This document shows, piece after piece, positions 8,632 to 19,049 of a stretch of DNA of 28,734 nt. The notes under the pieces are model-generated. The model was not told the origin of the DNA, made no database searches, and worked only from the letters and a program-made list of their open reading frames with translations. Every line of letters starts with the position of its first letter. Position 1 is the first letter of the stretch. The stretch covers positions 1 through 28,734 of the forward strand of contig CAICTM010001461.1 of the NCBI GenBank assembly GCA_903772945.1. The letters run 5' to 3'. The position numbers were made by a program, and so were the translations under genes. The stretch comes from Seminavis robusta. Lineage: Eukaryota > Bacillariophyta > Bacillariophyceae > Naviculales > Naviculaceae.

Positions 8632-10868
8632 CTAAGCTTCTGCGTCGGTGTCTCCGCCAACCATCACATGTGTCTCGGTCAAGTCCATATCATCCTTCGC
8701 TTGCTGGTCGGTCAAATCGGGATCTTCCACGTCGACCTCTTTGAAAACCTCATCCTCAACGGGCTTCTTGAGAAGTTCCTCTTCGTCATCGTCCTCATCC
8801 TCGTTTTGCCAAGTGGCTTCAATTTCCACCTCGGTATCATCCACAAGGTCGGTGGGGATGATGAGATTGAGAATAATGGCCGTGATGCTGCCAATGAAAT
8901 AGGGCGTGTTCACAGCGATCATACATCCGACGCGGAACGAGTTTGCAGCATCCGACATGCCTTCCTTGTAAGGCCACCACTGGTTTGGGCGAGAGGCTCC
9001 TACTCCAATGCCTGGACTGGAAAAGGCAGGGACCAGAGCAGTGCCAACTCCCAAGGCCAAAGAAGCAGCCACAATGTAGTGAGTTCGTCTGTCAATCCTG
9101 GACAAACTGATGAGCTTGATTCCGCTCACGATAATGTTGCTAAAGAGAAATGTGAGGGCACCACCGAGAACCTGCAATTACCAAAGTTCAACCAGGCGAG
9201 TGATATGGTGAGATTCTCAAATTTTTTGTGAGGTCTTGGGCGCCGCCTCATCTCGGCCAGTCATAAATACTTACGCAATCGGGAATCGACAAGATCCAGG
9301 CTCCAATCTTGGCAATGACACCAAAGATGAGCAACCAGAACCCACAAGAGTATCCAGCGGACGTGGAGGCGCATCTGGTAAGGGCAACAATACCGTTGTT
9401 CTGCGACAAGGTTGTGTTGGGTGGCGTGGTCCCCAACGCCGCAAAGAAGGTGGCCACCGCATCACCCAACAAGCCACCCTGAATGCGCTTGGAATGTTGT
9501 TCACCGGAAGGACGCAACCTGGATGCATGCTCTGTAGCTGTAATATCCCCAAATGTTTCCATCGCCGTAACGAGGAACGCAAACAACATTGGGATGATCG
9601 CTGGACCGTGCACGCCAATCGGGAACGTTTCGACCCTATTGCGACAACGCAAAGATCAGTTTCGGGAAAGTAGTTTCAGGGAGCCGCACGAGTGAAGCAA
9701 TATTGAAAGCTTACCAAAGGAAGGTAAATGCATCGCTGCTTTTCATTCGATCCGTGGTGACAAAGCGGTCTCCTTCGTGCGAGGCCATTGCTGCGATGGC
9801 GTATCCTCCAAGAAGACCCCTGACCACACAGGACAGGATGCATTATGCAGTTCGGTTAGCTCAAGCAATACTCAACCACAACACAGCCACCATACCGCAT
9901 ACGACACGTACCAAATCACCATTGTATTGCGAAAGAAGGGGCTTCCTAAAATGCAAGCAGGTTCATACCGTGAGTGAGTTGGTCAAGTTTGGTACACAAC
10001 TTTGCAATGGTTGATTATGTTCAGACGCACCAAAGATTTCGACCACCAAAAAGATAATGTAGACGGAAAAGCCCATGGCAACGTAGGGAGCACTCCCAAA
10101 TCCGAGCTGGACTTCACCGTTTCCCAGGCAGGGATTGTCCGCACTGGGAGCTCGCGAGCAACCCACACCACCTCCCCAAAACTTGATTCCGGCTCCAGTC
10201 AGCTGGACCCCAATCAAGGTTACCGTGACACCCAAGACGAAGGGAGGACAAACACGCTTGAGGATCTTGTAAGGGATGAAGGAGATGAAAGCTTCCAACC
10301 AGACGCACACCATGATGGTTCCGAGCAACTTGCCCCAGGCTTGTTCCAAGGTGTACCCACGTGACATGATATCATAGAGGATCACGGGAAAGATGGCATT
10401 GTACTGGTTGGCGGTACCCATGGTCGACAAGACGCCAGTGCCCAACTGATACGACGTAAAGGGAATTTTGATGCAGGACACTTGCATCATGGTGCCAAGC
10501 CCACTGCAAATCAAGGAGGCGCTGACCAGATACTGCGCCACATCCAAAGCACGCTCACGGTTGGCCGCCTGTTCTTCGCCCAAGTTGGGATCGTAGATTT
10601 CGGGGAAGAAGCTCATGACGACGTTAAAGACGAGCAAGGCAGGCGTGATAATGTTGGTACTCATGGTGAGGGCGTGCTGCAAGCCAATGCTCAAACTAAC
10701 CAACAGACTGAGAGGTTCGTCGTAGGCATAAAAGGGAGGAGGATCATAGAGCTTGCCCTTTTTGCAAAAGGGAAAACGGGGAGTACACAAGAACTTCCAA
10801 TCATAGTCACCGACAATGGCAGCCTTGGGGCCTTGTTCTTTCCAAGCGCGAATGAAGGCGGACGACAT
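8632..10868 (-). CDS. NCS2-family nucleobase (xanthine/uric acid type) permease, five exons
   Basis: This is a proton- or sodium-coupled nucleobase transporter of the NCS2/UapA family in a cell membrane. Exons on the minus strand are 10868-10031, 9945-9912, 9819-9715, 9635-9275 and 9171-8632. All introns are GT-AG (85, 92, 79 and 103 bp). The phases close exactly to 1878 nt (625 residues). Family marks seen are LQHALTM in TM1, ETFGDITAT (TM8 carboxylates) and the signature SQNNGIVALTRCASTSAGY. FSNIIVSGIKL follows near the C-terminus, and the protein ends in an acidic cytosolic tail with DEDDDEEE. The QNNG-TRCAST signature is the eukaryotic UapA/SNBT form, which favours oxidised purines, though substrate cannot be read with certainty. 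The ATG at 10868 is the first in frame and gives a hydrophilic N-terminus of normal length. Confidence 0.92.
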
Positions 10869-11568
10869 GGTTTTGTTTGCTTCGCTTGATTGATCAACTC
10901 AAGAGGACGAATGTTCGCTGGGAGATGCAGGAAAAAGGGATACACGTGAGGGACATGCAGTCAAACACACATTATCGTGATGAGCAAGACACAATTATTT
11001 GATGCACTTACCTGATTGCAATGCAAAAAGCAGAACCTTGGAAAATAATGAGCTCTTGCTGGCGCTAGCTAGGCTAGCTAGGATGAACGATGCAACAGAA
11101 TAGTGATGATGCTGATTGAAAGATCCAAGAAGTTGCGTTGATGGCTCAATTGTTCAAGCACAATCCTCTTGTTCTGCGAAAGATGAATGAGGCAAAATGT
11201 GAAGCGGAAGATCGTATCTTTGTGCTGCTTCGCTTGATAGGGACGGCACTTGCAGCTCTGGGGGATCACTTTATGGATTATTTATAGTCACTTTCCCTGT
11301 GTGACACCTTCTATGGATCTTTGTGCATAATAAATAATAAATATGGTACATATGTACATGTACCGGTACCAGTACCACAAGACCACAACAGAAAACTTCT
11401 GCAGCTTGCCGAATTCTGAGGAGCCAGACGTGCAAAGCTACAAGAACAATAGATGGCCAGTAAGGTTGGGTCAAGATTGTTGGCTCTTGCGTGCATCCAC
11501 GGCGGTGAGGCTGGTGCCAAGTTCTCTAGCTAGCTAGACGTAAGACAAATCATACATGCAGGAGAAAA
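10869..11568. other. Upstream region of the permease, no supported gene
   Basis: This is the promoter side of the minus-strand permease. It holds GCTAGCTAGG runs near 11070 and a palindrome-rich stretch TGGTACATATGTACATGTAC followed by CGGTACC at 11343-11370. No coding frame is convincing. Confidence 0.5.
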
Positions 11569-11825
11569 TTAATTCCCAGTGGCTTTATGATATTTGAGGT
11601 ACAAATAACCAGCTCCAACGCTACAAAGGCAACAACACAGATAAAGAGCCATGTTTGTTGCGTGATCTTGCTGTCAAAAATAATGAGATACCTGCCCCTA
11701 GCTAGAATCTTGTGGAGTGATCCGACCACGGCATTGGTGGTGGGACCCGTGGTTTGGACACAATAATAATGGAGTGGGACAACGTTGAGCAAAACTCCCA
11801 TGATCAGTCGAATGATCCTGCCACA
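11569..11825 (-). pseudogene. Orphan C-terminal exon of a drug/metabolite-superfamily (nucleotide-sugar or triose-phosphate type) transporter
   Basis: The minus-strand reading gives LLNVVPLHYYCVQTTGPTTN, then AVVGSLHKI, then a segment ending TQQTWLFICVVAFVAL. The TTGPTTNAVVGSLHK pattern matches the TM8-TM9 region of nucleotide-sugar and triose-phosphate transporters. Near 11611-11618 one base appears to be missing. In the next frame the expected ending AGYLYLKYHKATGN and a stop (11571-11569) follow directly. A GTGTGGCAG at 11817-11825 would serve as acceptor. No earlier exons are found between here and the ankyrin gene. I read it as a truncated, frameshifted duplicate of a last exon. Confidence 0.45.
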
Positions 11826-12209
11826 CAACTAACTCTCGCCAAATTAAATAAGTAAGTAGAATCAAATCCCCTGCGGCTTCCAGCGAGTTGTGCTTGGTTC
11901 TTCGAAAAAAGAGAATGGATGCGGTCCTCTGTCGAAATGGCTGGGATCTGCTTTGTAACCAAAAAGAGATACACACAAAGTGACCCACGACGCCGAGATA
12001 TTGTTGGCGCCTTCCGCGCACCAACACAGAGATATTACATGCCTTCTCGTGCCCCAAAACTTGTTTTACTACAAGTTCTCGCGTGGATTGCCGGGACATG
12101 GTTTTTGATGAGCATTGTCAAAATATTGCAAGGCCCCCCTCCGCAATTGTTCGTCAAAGCCTGGTTGAGCGATTCGATGCTTCGCGATCTTATGATTCGA
12201 TTCCTTCCA

Positions 12210-13097
12210 TTATACCGTCTTGACGGAATATTCCGTCGTGGAGCTGGTGAATTGGTCTGAAGAGGAGGACGACGACGACGCCACCGACGAGCTCTTGGCT
12301 GCCGTCAAATGGTTGGCGGTCTCGTGTTCCAAATACTCCACAATTTCGGGTCGACTGTGTGGATTGCGTTGTACCATTTTCAGAGGTGTCTCTCCCAATT
12401 TATGAATACGAGACAAGGACTCGGGAAAGGCTTGTACTAAGCGCTGCATGACGGGCAATGTGGTGGATTGTGGAATGGTGGCTTGACAGGCATTGTGAAT
12501 GGGGAGGAATACGTGTTTGGTGGTTTGTCGAATGGCGTCGGGATTGTGTTGTAGAATAAATTCAATGACATCCAAGGAAGCGGCATAGGAACACGCCGCA
12601 TGCAACGGAGTGGACTTGAATTCCGTCGTCGCGACCATGGCAGGAGGGTGTGCATTGTACACGGTTTCTACTGTGCGCATGGAAGCCCCTAAAGCAATGA
12701 TGCGATTCAAGGGAAATGAACGGATAAGCCCTCTACCGTTGGCGTTGCGAAATTCGTATTCTACTTGTACCGAACGAGGATTCTCTTGGACATGACGGTA
12801 TACGGCTTTGTCATTGTAACGTTGACGGTCTTCGATATTCCACGGTTGGTAGTTGATCAGAGCAAACAACTCGGGATCGGGTTCTGGAGGTCCCTGCTCA
12901 AAACACAGACAGACAGAAAACGAGTGCCACAGTGAGAATACTTCTTTTAAAATGCAGAGCCATAGTCTCCACACTTCTTAATTCATACGTACCAACTCAC
13001 TGTCCCATCCAGTTAGATGGTACAGCTTCTTCTTTATCGATTTCTTGGCGTGGGAAAGCACGGACTTTGCAGCACCTTTACTGCTGCTGTCATCCAT
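12210..13097 (-). CDS. Ankyrin-repeat protein, two exons
   Basis: Exon 1 (13097-12993) encodes 35 residues, MDDSSSKGAAKSVLSHAKKS and a lysine-rich stretch up to WDSEL. The donor GTACGT follows at 12992. The intron is 99 bp and ends TGAGCAG. Exon 2 (12893-12210) starts in phase 0 with GPPEPDPELFALI and encodes 227 residues, giving 262 in all. Ankyrin-like repeats are visible: STPLHAACSYAASLDVIEFI, then FLPIHNACQAT, then GETPLKMVQRNPHSRPEIVE. The C-terminus is a serine-rich tail. Without splicing the open frame would begin with an unlikely cysteine- and tryptophan-rich leader (intron). Such proteins usually act as protein-binding scaffolds; the partner is unknown. The gene is divergent from the small membrane protein gene at 13707. 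Confidence 0.8.
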
Positions 13098-13706
13098 TCT
13101 TCAGGCAACCCTTTTCGTCCATGTAGCTATCTGATCAGCTCTTCCTGCCTACCTACCTACCAGCAACAACCATGGGACTAGTGAGAAACACACCAGAGTG
13201 CCTTTACTTCCGATGGTAGGTGGTCCGAGGTCCAAGAGCTTGGAGGCATGCAAAGTGCCGAGCTGTCTCTGTGCGGGACTGCTTCGTGGTCAGTCTTGGG
13301 CGATTCGTTGCAATCCAGGGAAGCTGCCAAAAAACCTCGAAGCCACGAAAATCGCGAAATGGCACATCATCATTGTCTGAAAGAGATGTCAATCTGATGG
13401 CACAAACTGCACAACCAATGAACACAATACAATCGCAATCGCAAAGCAGTCAAAGTGGCACAGTAACTTCACTGACACAACATCATGATCTGCTCGGCTA
13501 CTAGATACCGTACGGGCTTCTTGTTCATCCATAGCACCATCCTGTTGCCTGAATGCATGCAATGCATGCATCTATCTTTAGGCTCTCATCCGCCTTCTTT
13601 GTTCTCATAAACTCACTCGCCGCCCTCGAAGCAAAAAACAAGAAATAGTTTCAAAAGCATTCAAGCTAAAGAATCTCTAGCTATCTAGACAAAATATCAA
13701 GGCACC
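13098..13706. promoter_or_regulatory. Divergent intergenic region between the ankyrin gene and a small membrane protein gene
   Basis: Two genes point away from this stretch. It contains a CTACCTACCTAC run (13148-13160) and a near-perfect palindrome ATGCATGCAATGCATGCAT (13554-13572). From about 13600 there is a leader related to the one before the paralogous gene at 19050: shared CTCATAAACTC, AAAGCATTCAAGCTA and GGCACCATGTACAGTC. No TATA box is obvious. Confidence 0.5.
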
Positions 13707-13934
13707 ATGTACAGTCGACAAGAACATTCATCCTCATCATCACTCAGCTCCATTGTTGCGGTCGTTCAAAGGTTTGTTGGCTCGCCATTGTGGCTTGTGG
13801 AAGCCGTGGCAGTTTCATTGACACTGGGGGCTTTGTTGGTTGGATCATTGTTGATGCAGCTGTTGGTGGTCGGATCCATGGTCCTTCAACTTTGCCCTGG
13901 TTCCAAAAAAGCAAAGTATGTTGTCCCTTTGTAA
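13707..13934 (+). CDS. Small membrane protein, paralog 1
   Basis: This encodes 75 residues with a serine-rich N-terminus, one or two hydrophobic segments (about residues 27-62, LWLVEAVAVSLTLGALLVGS and onward), and a short basic tail ending SKKAKYVVPL. It belongs to no family I recognise. The evidence that it is real is a second copy at 19050-19268 with the same start context (CACCATGTACAGTC) and the same architecture: GALxxGSxLMQLxVV in the membrane segment and CPxSKxAKYVxxL at the end. A short TM peptide with a conserved juxtamembrane cysteine and basic tail could be a membrane-complex subunit or a regulatory peptide; no role is shown. Confidence 0.7.
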   Translation: MYSRQEHSSSSSLSSIVAVVQRFVGSPLWLVEAVAVSLTLGALLVGSLLMQLLVVGSMVLQLCPGSKKAKYVVPL

Positions 13935-14474
13935 CGTACACACCTCTCCACTCTTGCCAAGACACCAACACTTGCATTTTGTAGCATATGTACCGTACCA
14001 CCAACACAATCATCTTGTCATGATTAAACTAGCTAAATAAAGAGAGAGGTACTATACTATAGATTGAATGGAATGGAATCATTCCTCCCAAAATAGACGT
14101 CGTAGCTAAAGCTATCATACATACTTCGGAAACACGGTAACGGTAGCGTTAGGTACCGTGTACCGTGTACCTGGTACGCTGTACCACGCCAAATTCTCTT
14201 GAAAGAAGGCCTGGAAGATTGATTTGATCGGAAGGATTGATTTAGGGAAGCTACCCGCTCCGCTGGCTTAAAATAACCAATCGGAAGAGCAGGCGCCACG
14301 CAATTGATCGGCAATGACAAATTAGAAGTCACTCACCTCCATTCGATCATTGGCATGCTACAAGTCTACACGGTATTTTGCTTCTAGACGATTGCATCAC
14401 ACCTTATAGTTGCTTGCTGTGTGATCGCTAGCTGCTACATAGCATAACATACATTGTAGTATGGCAAGACAATA
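13935..14474. promoter_or_regulatory. 3' flank of small membrane gene and promoter region of the MFS gene
   Basis: The first 110 bases resemble the 3' untranslated region of the paralog at 19269 (ACACCAACAC, TTGTAGCATATGTACC). A stretch of GTACC repeats lies at 14152-14186. A CCAAT box (AACCAATCGG) lies at 14275-14284, about 190 bases before the MFS start codon, and is a plausible promoter element. Confidence 0.45.
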
Positions 14475-16103
14475 ATGTTCCGAGCGAAGGTCTTATGGGG
14501 CAATGCTGCTTCATTGAATTCTCGCCCTTCTCCCTTTGACAATGACTACGACGAAAGTGAGGTGGACGATGACATTAGCGCCGTGGTAGAAACTTCCAAG
14601 CCCCCAGGACTGGTCGGTATTGTCTTTGGTTTCATGTTTGAAGAGTCGTTGACAGACCCCGACCATTTGGACGATGAGATATTGCGCGTCCACAAGACGA
14701 GTCAGCAGCCAACGCCAACGTTGTGGAATGCGCTCAACACTCCCTTATTCATTGCCTACGCTCTCACTACGGCCGCCACGGCAGTTCCAGCCACTCTCAT
14801 TCCTGCCATGAGCGAATCACTCCAATTATTGGACGACAATACACCGGCATCTTTTGCTCCCCGTGTTACTGCCTCGGCCGTCATGGGAACTGCCTTTGGA
14901 AAGTTCATTTTGAGTTCCATGGGAGATATCTGTGGCGCACGACGAACGGCGGTAGTCTGTGCCATACTCATGTCGGCGTCCTTACTGGCGCTCAGTCTGT
15001 GTCGCACGGCCAAGGCGGCCTATTGGGCCTGTTTTTTTGTCGAGTTCTTCCAAGCCGTTCAATGGCCCTGCATTATTGTCATTTTGGCCACGCATTATCG
15101 ACGGCATGGCAATGCTGCCTACGAAGGAGGAATTTTTGTCACTTCTCTGGCATCCCGATTTGGAGTTTTGGTCGGCATTCCAACATCATCTCTGTTGTTA
15201 CGCAACACCAAATGGCGCTGGGTGGCGGCCATGGCGGCATGGACGGGAATGGTCGCATCCTCCATTCTCTACTTGTTCGTATGGGATTCTGCCACAAAAA
15301 CCGATGATCCACAAAATCCCATTGATCCACAACTGTTGGCACAATACAAACGAAAACAACCGACTCTGGCCAATGTCATTTCCCTGCTCCTGGCTATTTT
15401 TCAACGAAATGTGGCACCATCTCTCAAACACGTCCTCAAGAGCCCGGCATTCTACATTATGGCCATTGCTCATACGGGTTCTTCGGCGGTACGAACGTCG
15501 GAACGCATTCTCGGTTCCTACTATCTCGATACATCACTCAATACACTCTCCGAAAATCGGGCCGGGGGATTGGCCGTGTTTCTGTCGTTTGGAACCATAC
15601 TGGGCTTGACGGTAGCGGGAAATGTCTACACGCGAGGCACCGAACGACAACGAAAACGATTGGTGACACGACTCTACTTTTCCACCATTGCGTCCTGTTA
15701 TGTCCTGGCCATTCTGGCCATTCCGTGGCTGCGCACTACGTTGAATGCTCCATCCCTCGTGTTGATCTTTCAAGTCATGGCGACCTTTGTCATGGGCTTT
15801 TCCATTGCCGTACAGCTCTATCATATTCCGTCTCTGGTCGGCGCCACGTTTGGCTGTGACAAGGGATTGTACGCGGGATACACGGATGGAGTCGCCTATG
15901 CACTTTCGTCATTGTTGTGGAGAGTGGTGGGAAACTCGGTGCAAACCGATGGATCGGCGGGAGCTGGATGGGCATACGGGTGGGCCGCAGTGGCTCTTAT
16001 TCTCATTATCTCTGCCATTTTCATGGTGGAGTTTATGGAACATTACTTTGTCCGGCCGGGAGCAAGGACGGCTGGAGGGTACGAAACGATCATGTTTGCC
16101 TAA
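14475..16103 (+). CDS. Major facilitator superfamily transporter
   Basis: This is a single-exon gene of 542 residues, about 12 membrane segments. A hydrophilic acidic N-terminus (residues 1-85) precedes TM1 (about 91-112). The loop between TM2 and TM3 carries the MFS motif A variant GDICGARRT (150-158), and WRWV (247-250) ends the first half as is usual. A central cytosolic loop around DPQNPIDPQLLAQYKRKQPT separates the two six-helix halves. The layout suits an organophosphate- or sugar-phosphate-antiporter type MFS, but no substrate motif is diagnostic. The ATG at 14475 is the first in frame. The gene follows a CCAAT-bearing region and lies between the two small membrane paralogs. Confidence 0.88.
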   Translation: MFRAKVLWGNAASLNSRPSPFDNDYDESEVDDDISAVVETSKPPGLVGIVFGFMFEESLTDPDHLDDEILRVHKTSQQPTPTLWNALNTPLFIAYALTTAATAVPATLIPAMSESLQLLDDNTPASFAPRVTASAVMGTAFGKFILSSMGDICGARRTAVVCAILMSASLLALSLCRTAKAAYWACFFVEFFQAVQWPCIIVILATHYRRHGNAAYEGGIFVTSLASRFGVLVGIPTSSLLLRNTKWRWVAAMAAWTGMVASSILYLFVWDSATKTDDPQNPIDPQLLAQYKRKQPTLANVISLLLAIFQRNVAPSLKHVLKSPAFYIMAIAHTGSSAVRTSERILGSYYLDTSLNTLSENRAGGLAVFLSFGTILGLTVAGNVYTRGTERQRKRLVTRLYFSTIASCYVLAILAIPWLRTTLNAPSLVLIFQVMATFVMGFSIAVQLYHIPSLVGATFGCDKGLYAGYTDGVAYALSSLLWRVVGNSVQTDGSAGAGWAYGWAAVALILIISAIFMVEFMEHYFVRPGARTAGGYETIMFA

Positions 16104-17290
16104 CATGACTAACATACATGACAATGACAAGTGAGATCTCCTTGGATCGAATCAGCAATCCACCCACTATTGCCAGGCAGCCTACATACGGTGAACAGCG
16201 AACCGACACTGTCTGTCCTTTGGATACTCATAATGCCCTCTTGCCCAGGAATGCCAGGATCAACATCAGTGTTGCACTGAATAAAACAACTGACAGGCAA
16301 TCTAATATTGTCAGGTCTTGAGGCTGGGCCCTCGAAAATATACCGCACATGCTGTCGCCGGCTAGATCTATCTAGCCAGCTTCGCTTTCCTGCTGTTGCT
16401 TGCCACTCAAGTGGCGGCCACTGGGACTGGTTCGCGCTGACTTATTAGTTTTGGCTTTTCCCTTGTAAAACTCTAGAGTCGGCACTATCTAGCTAGCTCT
16501 AATCGATCAAGTGTCAAGCCAATAAAGTCTTTGGCTCAAGCCTGCGTTTGCTCTTGCTTCGTCGTCTGCCTGGTTGGACTTGAATCGTCTCCCGAGAACT
16601 GCATGGGTCCCAGATATCGCCCGGAATGCATAACTCCAAGGAACACCGGCGAAGTTACTATGGGTTAGAGAGGACTATGGTGAGGATGGGTTGCAGAGGA
16701 GGGCAGGATGCAAGAACGCGAGCAACAAAAAGGGCTCGGCTGGTTCCTTCAATGCCGCGGGGGGGCTTGATTCAGGCTGCCGAAGGCATGAGCCCTCAAC
16801 GAGTTTGATTTTGATTGGCAGTAGCTACGTCGTAGGCAAGCCAGGCTAGCTGGCTGCAGCTGTAGACCTAGCTAGCCAGCCATCTGTTTTTCTTTTGGTA
16901 GTCTACTTCTATTAGGGTTATGGCTAAAAACTGTGACACACAAACGGACAAACCAACAAATAGACAAACAGACAAACATCCAAACAAAATTCACAAGGGC
17001 CCTAACCAGTTGAGGGCTAAACCCCATGCTTGTGCATCGAAGTGGGACTGAACAGATTGGTTACTGTAGCCGACCGCCCACATTCGACCTTGATTGCATA
17101 GACCTGTTACCTCGATTGCATACAAGAATTTCAGGCGGTTAGATTACTTAAATTATCTACGAAGCCATTACAAGGGATTTTACCTAGGTTCCGACGAAGC
17201 CTCACAAATCAGTCCTAGCTAGCTTCCTCACAACAACCAATACCCCATCTGTCACCACGAAAAAGATCCACTCGTCAACAGAAGAGCACC
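16104..17290. other. Intergenic, gene-poor
   Basis: I find no convincing gene. The stretch contains hairpins such as GGCTAGAT-CT-ATCTAGCC (16360-16377), several CTAGCTAGC runs, and a CAAA/CAGA-type microsatellite at 16937-16988 (acaaacggacaaaccaac and similar units). Confidence 0.55.
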
Positions 17291-17452
17291 ATGAACTCTC
17301 ATTCATCCATGTACGCTCATGCATCCAAGACGCCCTACATGGCAGTTTCCTACGTTTGGTTCTTGATACAAGTAGAAGCTCAATCGATATGGAGGCAATA
17401 TCTTCGCGTTTGGAAAAAAGATTCGTCTTCTGCAGTGCTCGTGGACAGGTGA
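17291..17452 (+). CDS. Hypothetical short ORF
   Basis: A 53-residue frame starts MNSHSSMYAHASKTPYMAVS, in the context GAGCACCATG, which resembles the GCACCATG start of the two small membrane genes. It contains one modest hydrophobic stretch (YVWFLIQV). The stop overlaps a possible donor (CAGGTGAAG), so it could be a first exon. No homology is recognised; the call rests only on context. Confidence 0.18.
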   Translation: MNSHSSMYAHASKTPYMAVSYVWFLIQVEAQSIWRQYLRVWKKDSSSAVLVDR

Positions 17453-18065
17453 AGAGACAATATACCGGTACCAGTCAGGCATGGGTACTTGCTTCCCACC
17501 AGTGCTGCACTTCACTCCGTCCCATCAAATTTGCTGACAGCATTAATTAAATACCACATTGCACCTTAACCATTACTAGCTAGAGAGTGTTTCGTTACTT
17601 GTACTACCTGTAGTTTGATCCCCACTTTGGAGTGCTGTGGACGCCAAGGCCAGCTACTCGTGGCCGTATCAGGACCATTGGCAGGCCAGCAAACCAGGCA
17701 ATGGTGGCTGCAAAGGAAAAGGCCACTCTAGTTGGCGTTCACGATACTGGCTAATAGAGGGTTAGCTTCGGTCGAACGAGGCTGGAAACTAGACTACTAC
17801 CGGTACCGGTAGCTGAAACTAGACTACAGCGTGTCAAAGATTCAAATGATTAAGCCAATGCAGCTGTCTGAAGCATCATGGTTCTATGAAAGGCTACTAG
17901 TAGGGGGTTTGGAGTAGACTAGAGTGATCTGGGTATTAAGACCTGCAGTGCATTAAGGCCCACGCAATATTCTTGGGATTGTACAGTAATTTCTATAGTA
18001 CCGGTACCTAAGACCTAACCAGAGTAGCTAGTCTAGCTAGCTAGTAGTGGTAAATACCGGTACCG
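17453..18065. other. Intergenic, palindrome-rich
   Basis: No gene is seen. GTACCGGTAC-type palindromes occur at about 17463, 17802, 17999 and 18054. A short duplication of GCTGRAAACTAGACTAC flanks the one at 17802. CTAGCTAGCTAG runs occur at 18027-18043. Confidence 0.5.
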
Positions 18066-18069
18066 GTAC

Positions 18070-18525
18070 CGTACTTCCTCTACTATCCACACTCCTTCCT
18101 CTACACTCCTTCATCTATCGACACTCCTTCCTATACTATCGACACTCACTGTGCTCTATCGACACTGGTTCCTCTATGTATCCACACTCCTCCTCTAGCT
18201 AGTCTACATGTATGTATCGACGTGGAGATGTAGCTAGAGGAACGAGTGTTGTCGAGGCCCATGTCAGAAGATAGAGGTGTCAGAAGATAGAGGTGCTTGG
18301 AAACTCTCTATTAATAGCTAGAAGAGGTGCTGCCCATGTGTTTCATGCATGTGCGAAGAGACGATAGACGATAGAGGTGCTTCGCACCTCTACGGGAGCG
18401 AAGCAACGATAGAGGTGCGAAAGATACGGAGTTTCACTCGATAGAGGTGCGTCGTGGTGTTTCACTCGATAGAGGTGCGTACGTAGGATCCTACGTAGAT
18501 TCAGTACTAGAGGCACGACTGACGT
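18070..18525. repeat. Foldback-like array of GATAGAGG-type motifs
   Basis: The left arm (18070-18205) carries about six variants of CTATCGACACTCCTTCCT. The right arm (about 18265-18480) carries about eight copies of GATAGAGGTGC in the opposite orientation; the reverse complement of the left unit contains the same GATAG-A-GG core. An inverted single unit (GTAGCTAGAGGAACGAGTG) sits between them. The right arm includes a duplicated block GTTTCACTCGATAGAGGTGC and ends near the perfect palindrome TACGTAGGATCCTACGTA (18480-18497). No clear terminal inverted repeat was found. The layout resembles the two elements at 19311-20199. Confidence 0.6.
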
Positions 18526-19049
18526 CATTCGGTCTTAATCTGCAGCCAAAAGAATTCGATGACCGTTGACTGCATATCTTCAACCGTCCATAACTCCCCC
18601 AATAAGTACAGTATGAAGATGAGAATTTTTTGGCTTACTCAGCAACATGTGTTCTATCGATTCCCCTCTTTACATGTACTATATTCGATATACAGCCCTG
18701 AAGAGAGTATTCCAGGAAACGGTCGGTCGTAAAGCCCAGATCACTCTAGGGAAATTATCTACGGAAATGGTCGTCCCATGGCCATTGTTGATCGAATGTT
18801 ACTCGATAGCTGGTCACATCATGGCTATGCTGCCTGCATGTGAAATATAGTGGAAGTCTATTGATATCAAGACATGCAGGAGATTGAATTCATGCAATTG
18901 GTAAATGAAGTGGTGCACTTAGGCTGAGCCGTACCCCTCCAGTCTTTTATTAGTCTCATAAACTCGCAAGAAGAAGCAACAAGCACTACAAAAGGATTCA
19001 TCCACTCACCATCGAAAGCATCCAAGCTAATGACAATCCCCAAAGCACC
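18526..19049. other. Intergenic, leader of the second small membrane gene
   Basis: A TGACGTCA site lies at 18531-18538. A 67-codon frame at 18647-18850 has no recognisable features. From about 18955 the sequence is related to the leader of the paralog at 13707 (CTCATAAACTC, AAAGCATCCAAGCTA, AAAGCACCATG). Confidence 0.5.

Noticed and set aside
8512..9673. Long plus-strand frames (239 and 145 codons) across the permease gene
   Set aside because: They are antisense shadows of the spliced permease exons and cross its introns.
11919..12260. 113-codon plus-strand frame overlapping the 3' end of the ankyrin gene
   Set aside because: It has no homology, no start context and overlaps a supported gene on the other strand. 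One hydrophobic stretch alone is not enough.
12894..12974. Start of the ankyrin protein at 12974 with a Trp- and Cys-rich leader
   Set aside because: The segment has a good acceptor (TGAGCAG), and a proper first exon with ATG and donor GTACGT lies at 13097-12993 in the right phase.
14723..15609. Plus-strand frames of 194 and 216 codons inside the MFS gene
   Set aside because: They are out-of-frame shadows rich in His, Cys and Ser, while the main frame carries all MFS motifs.
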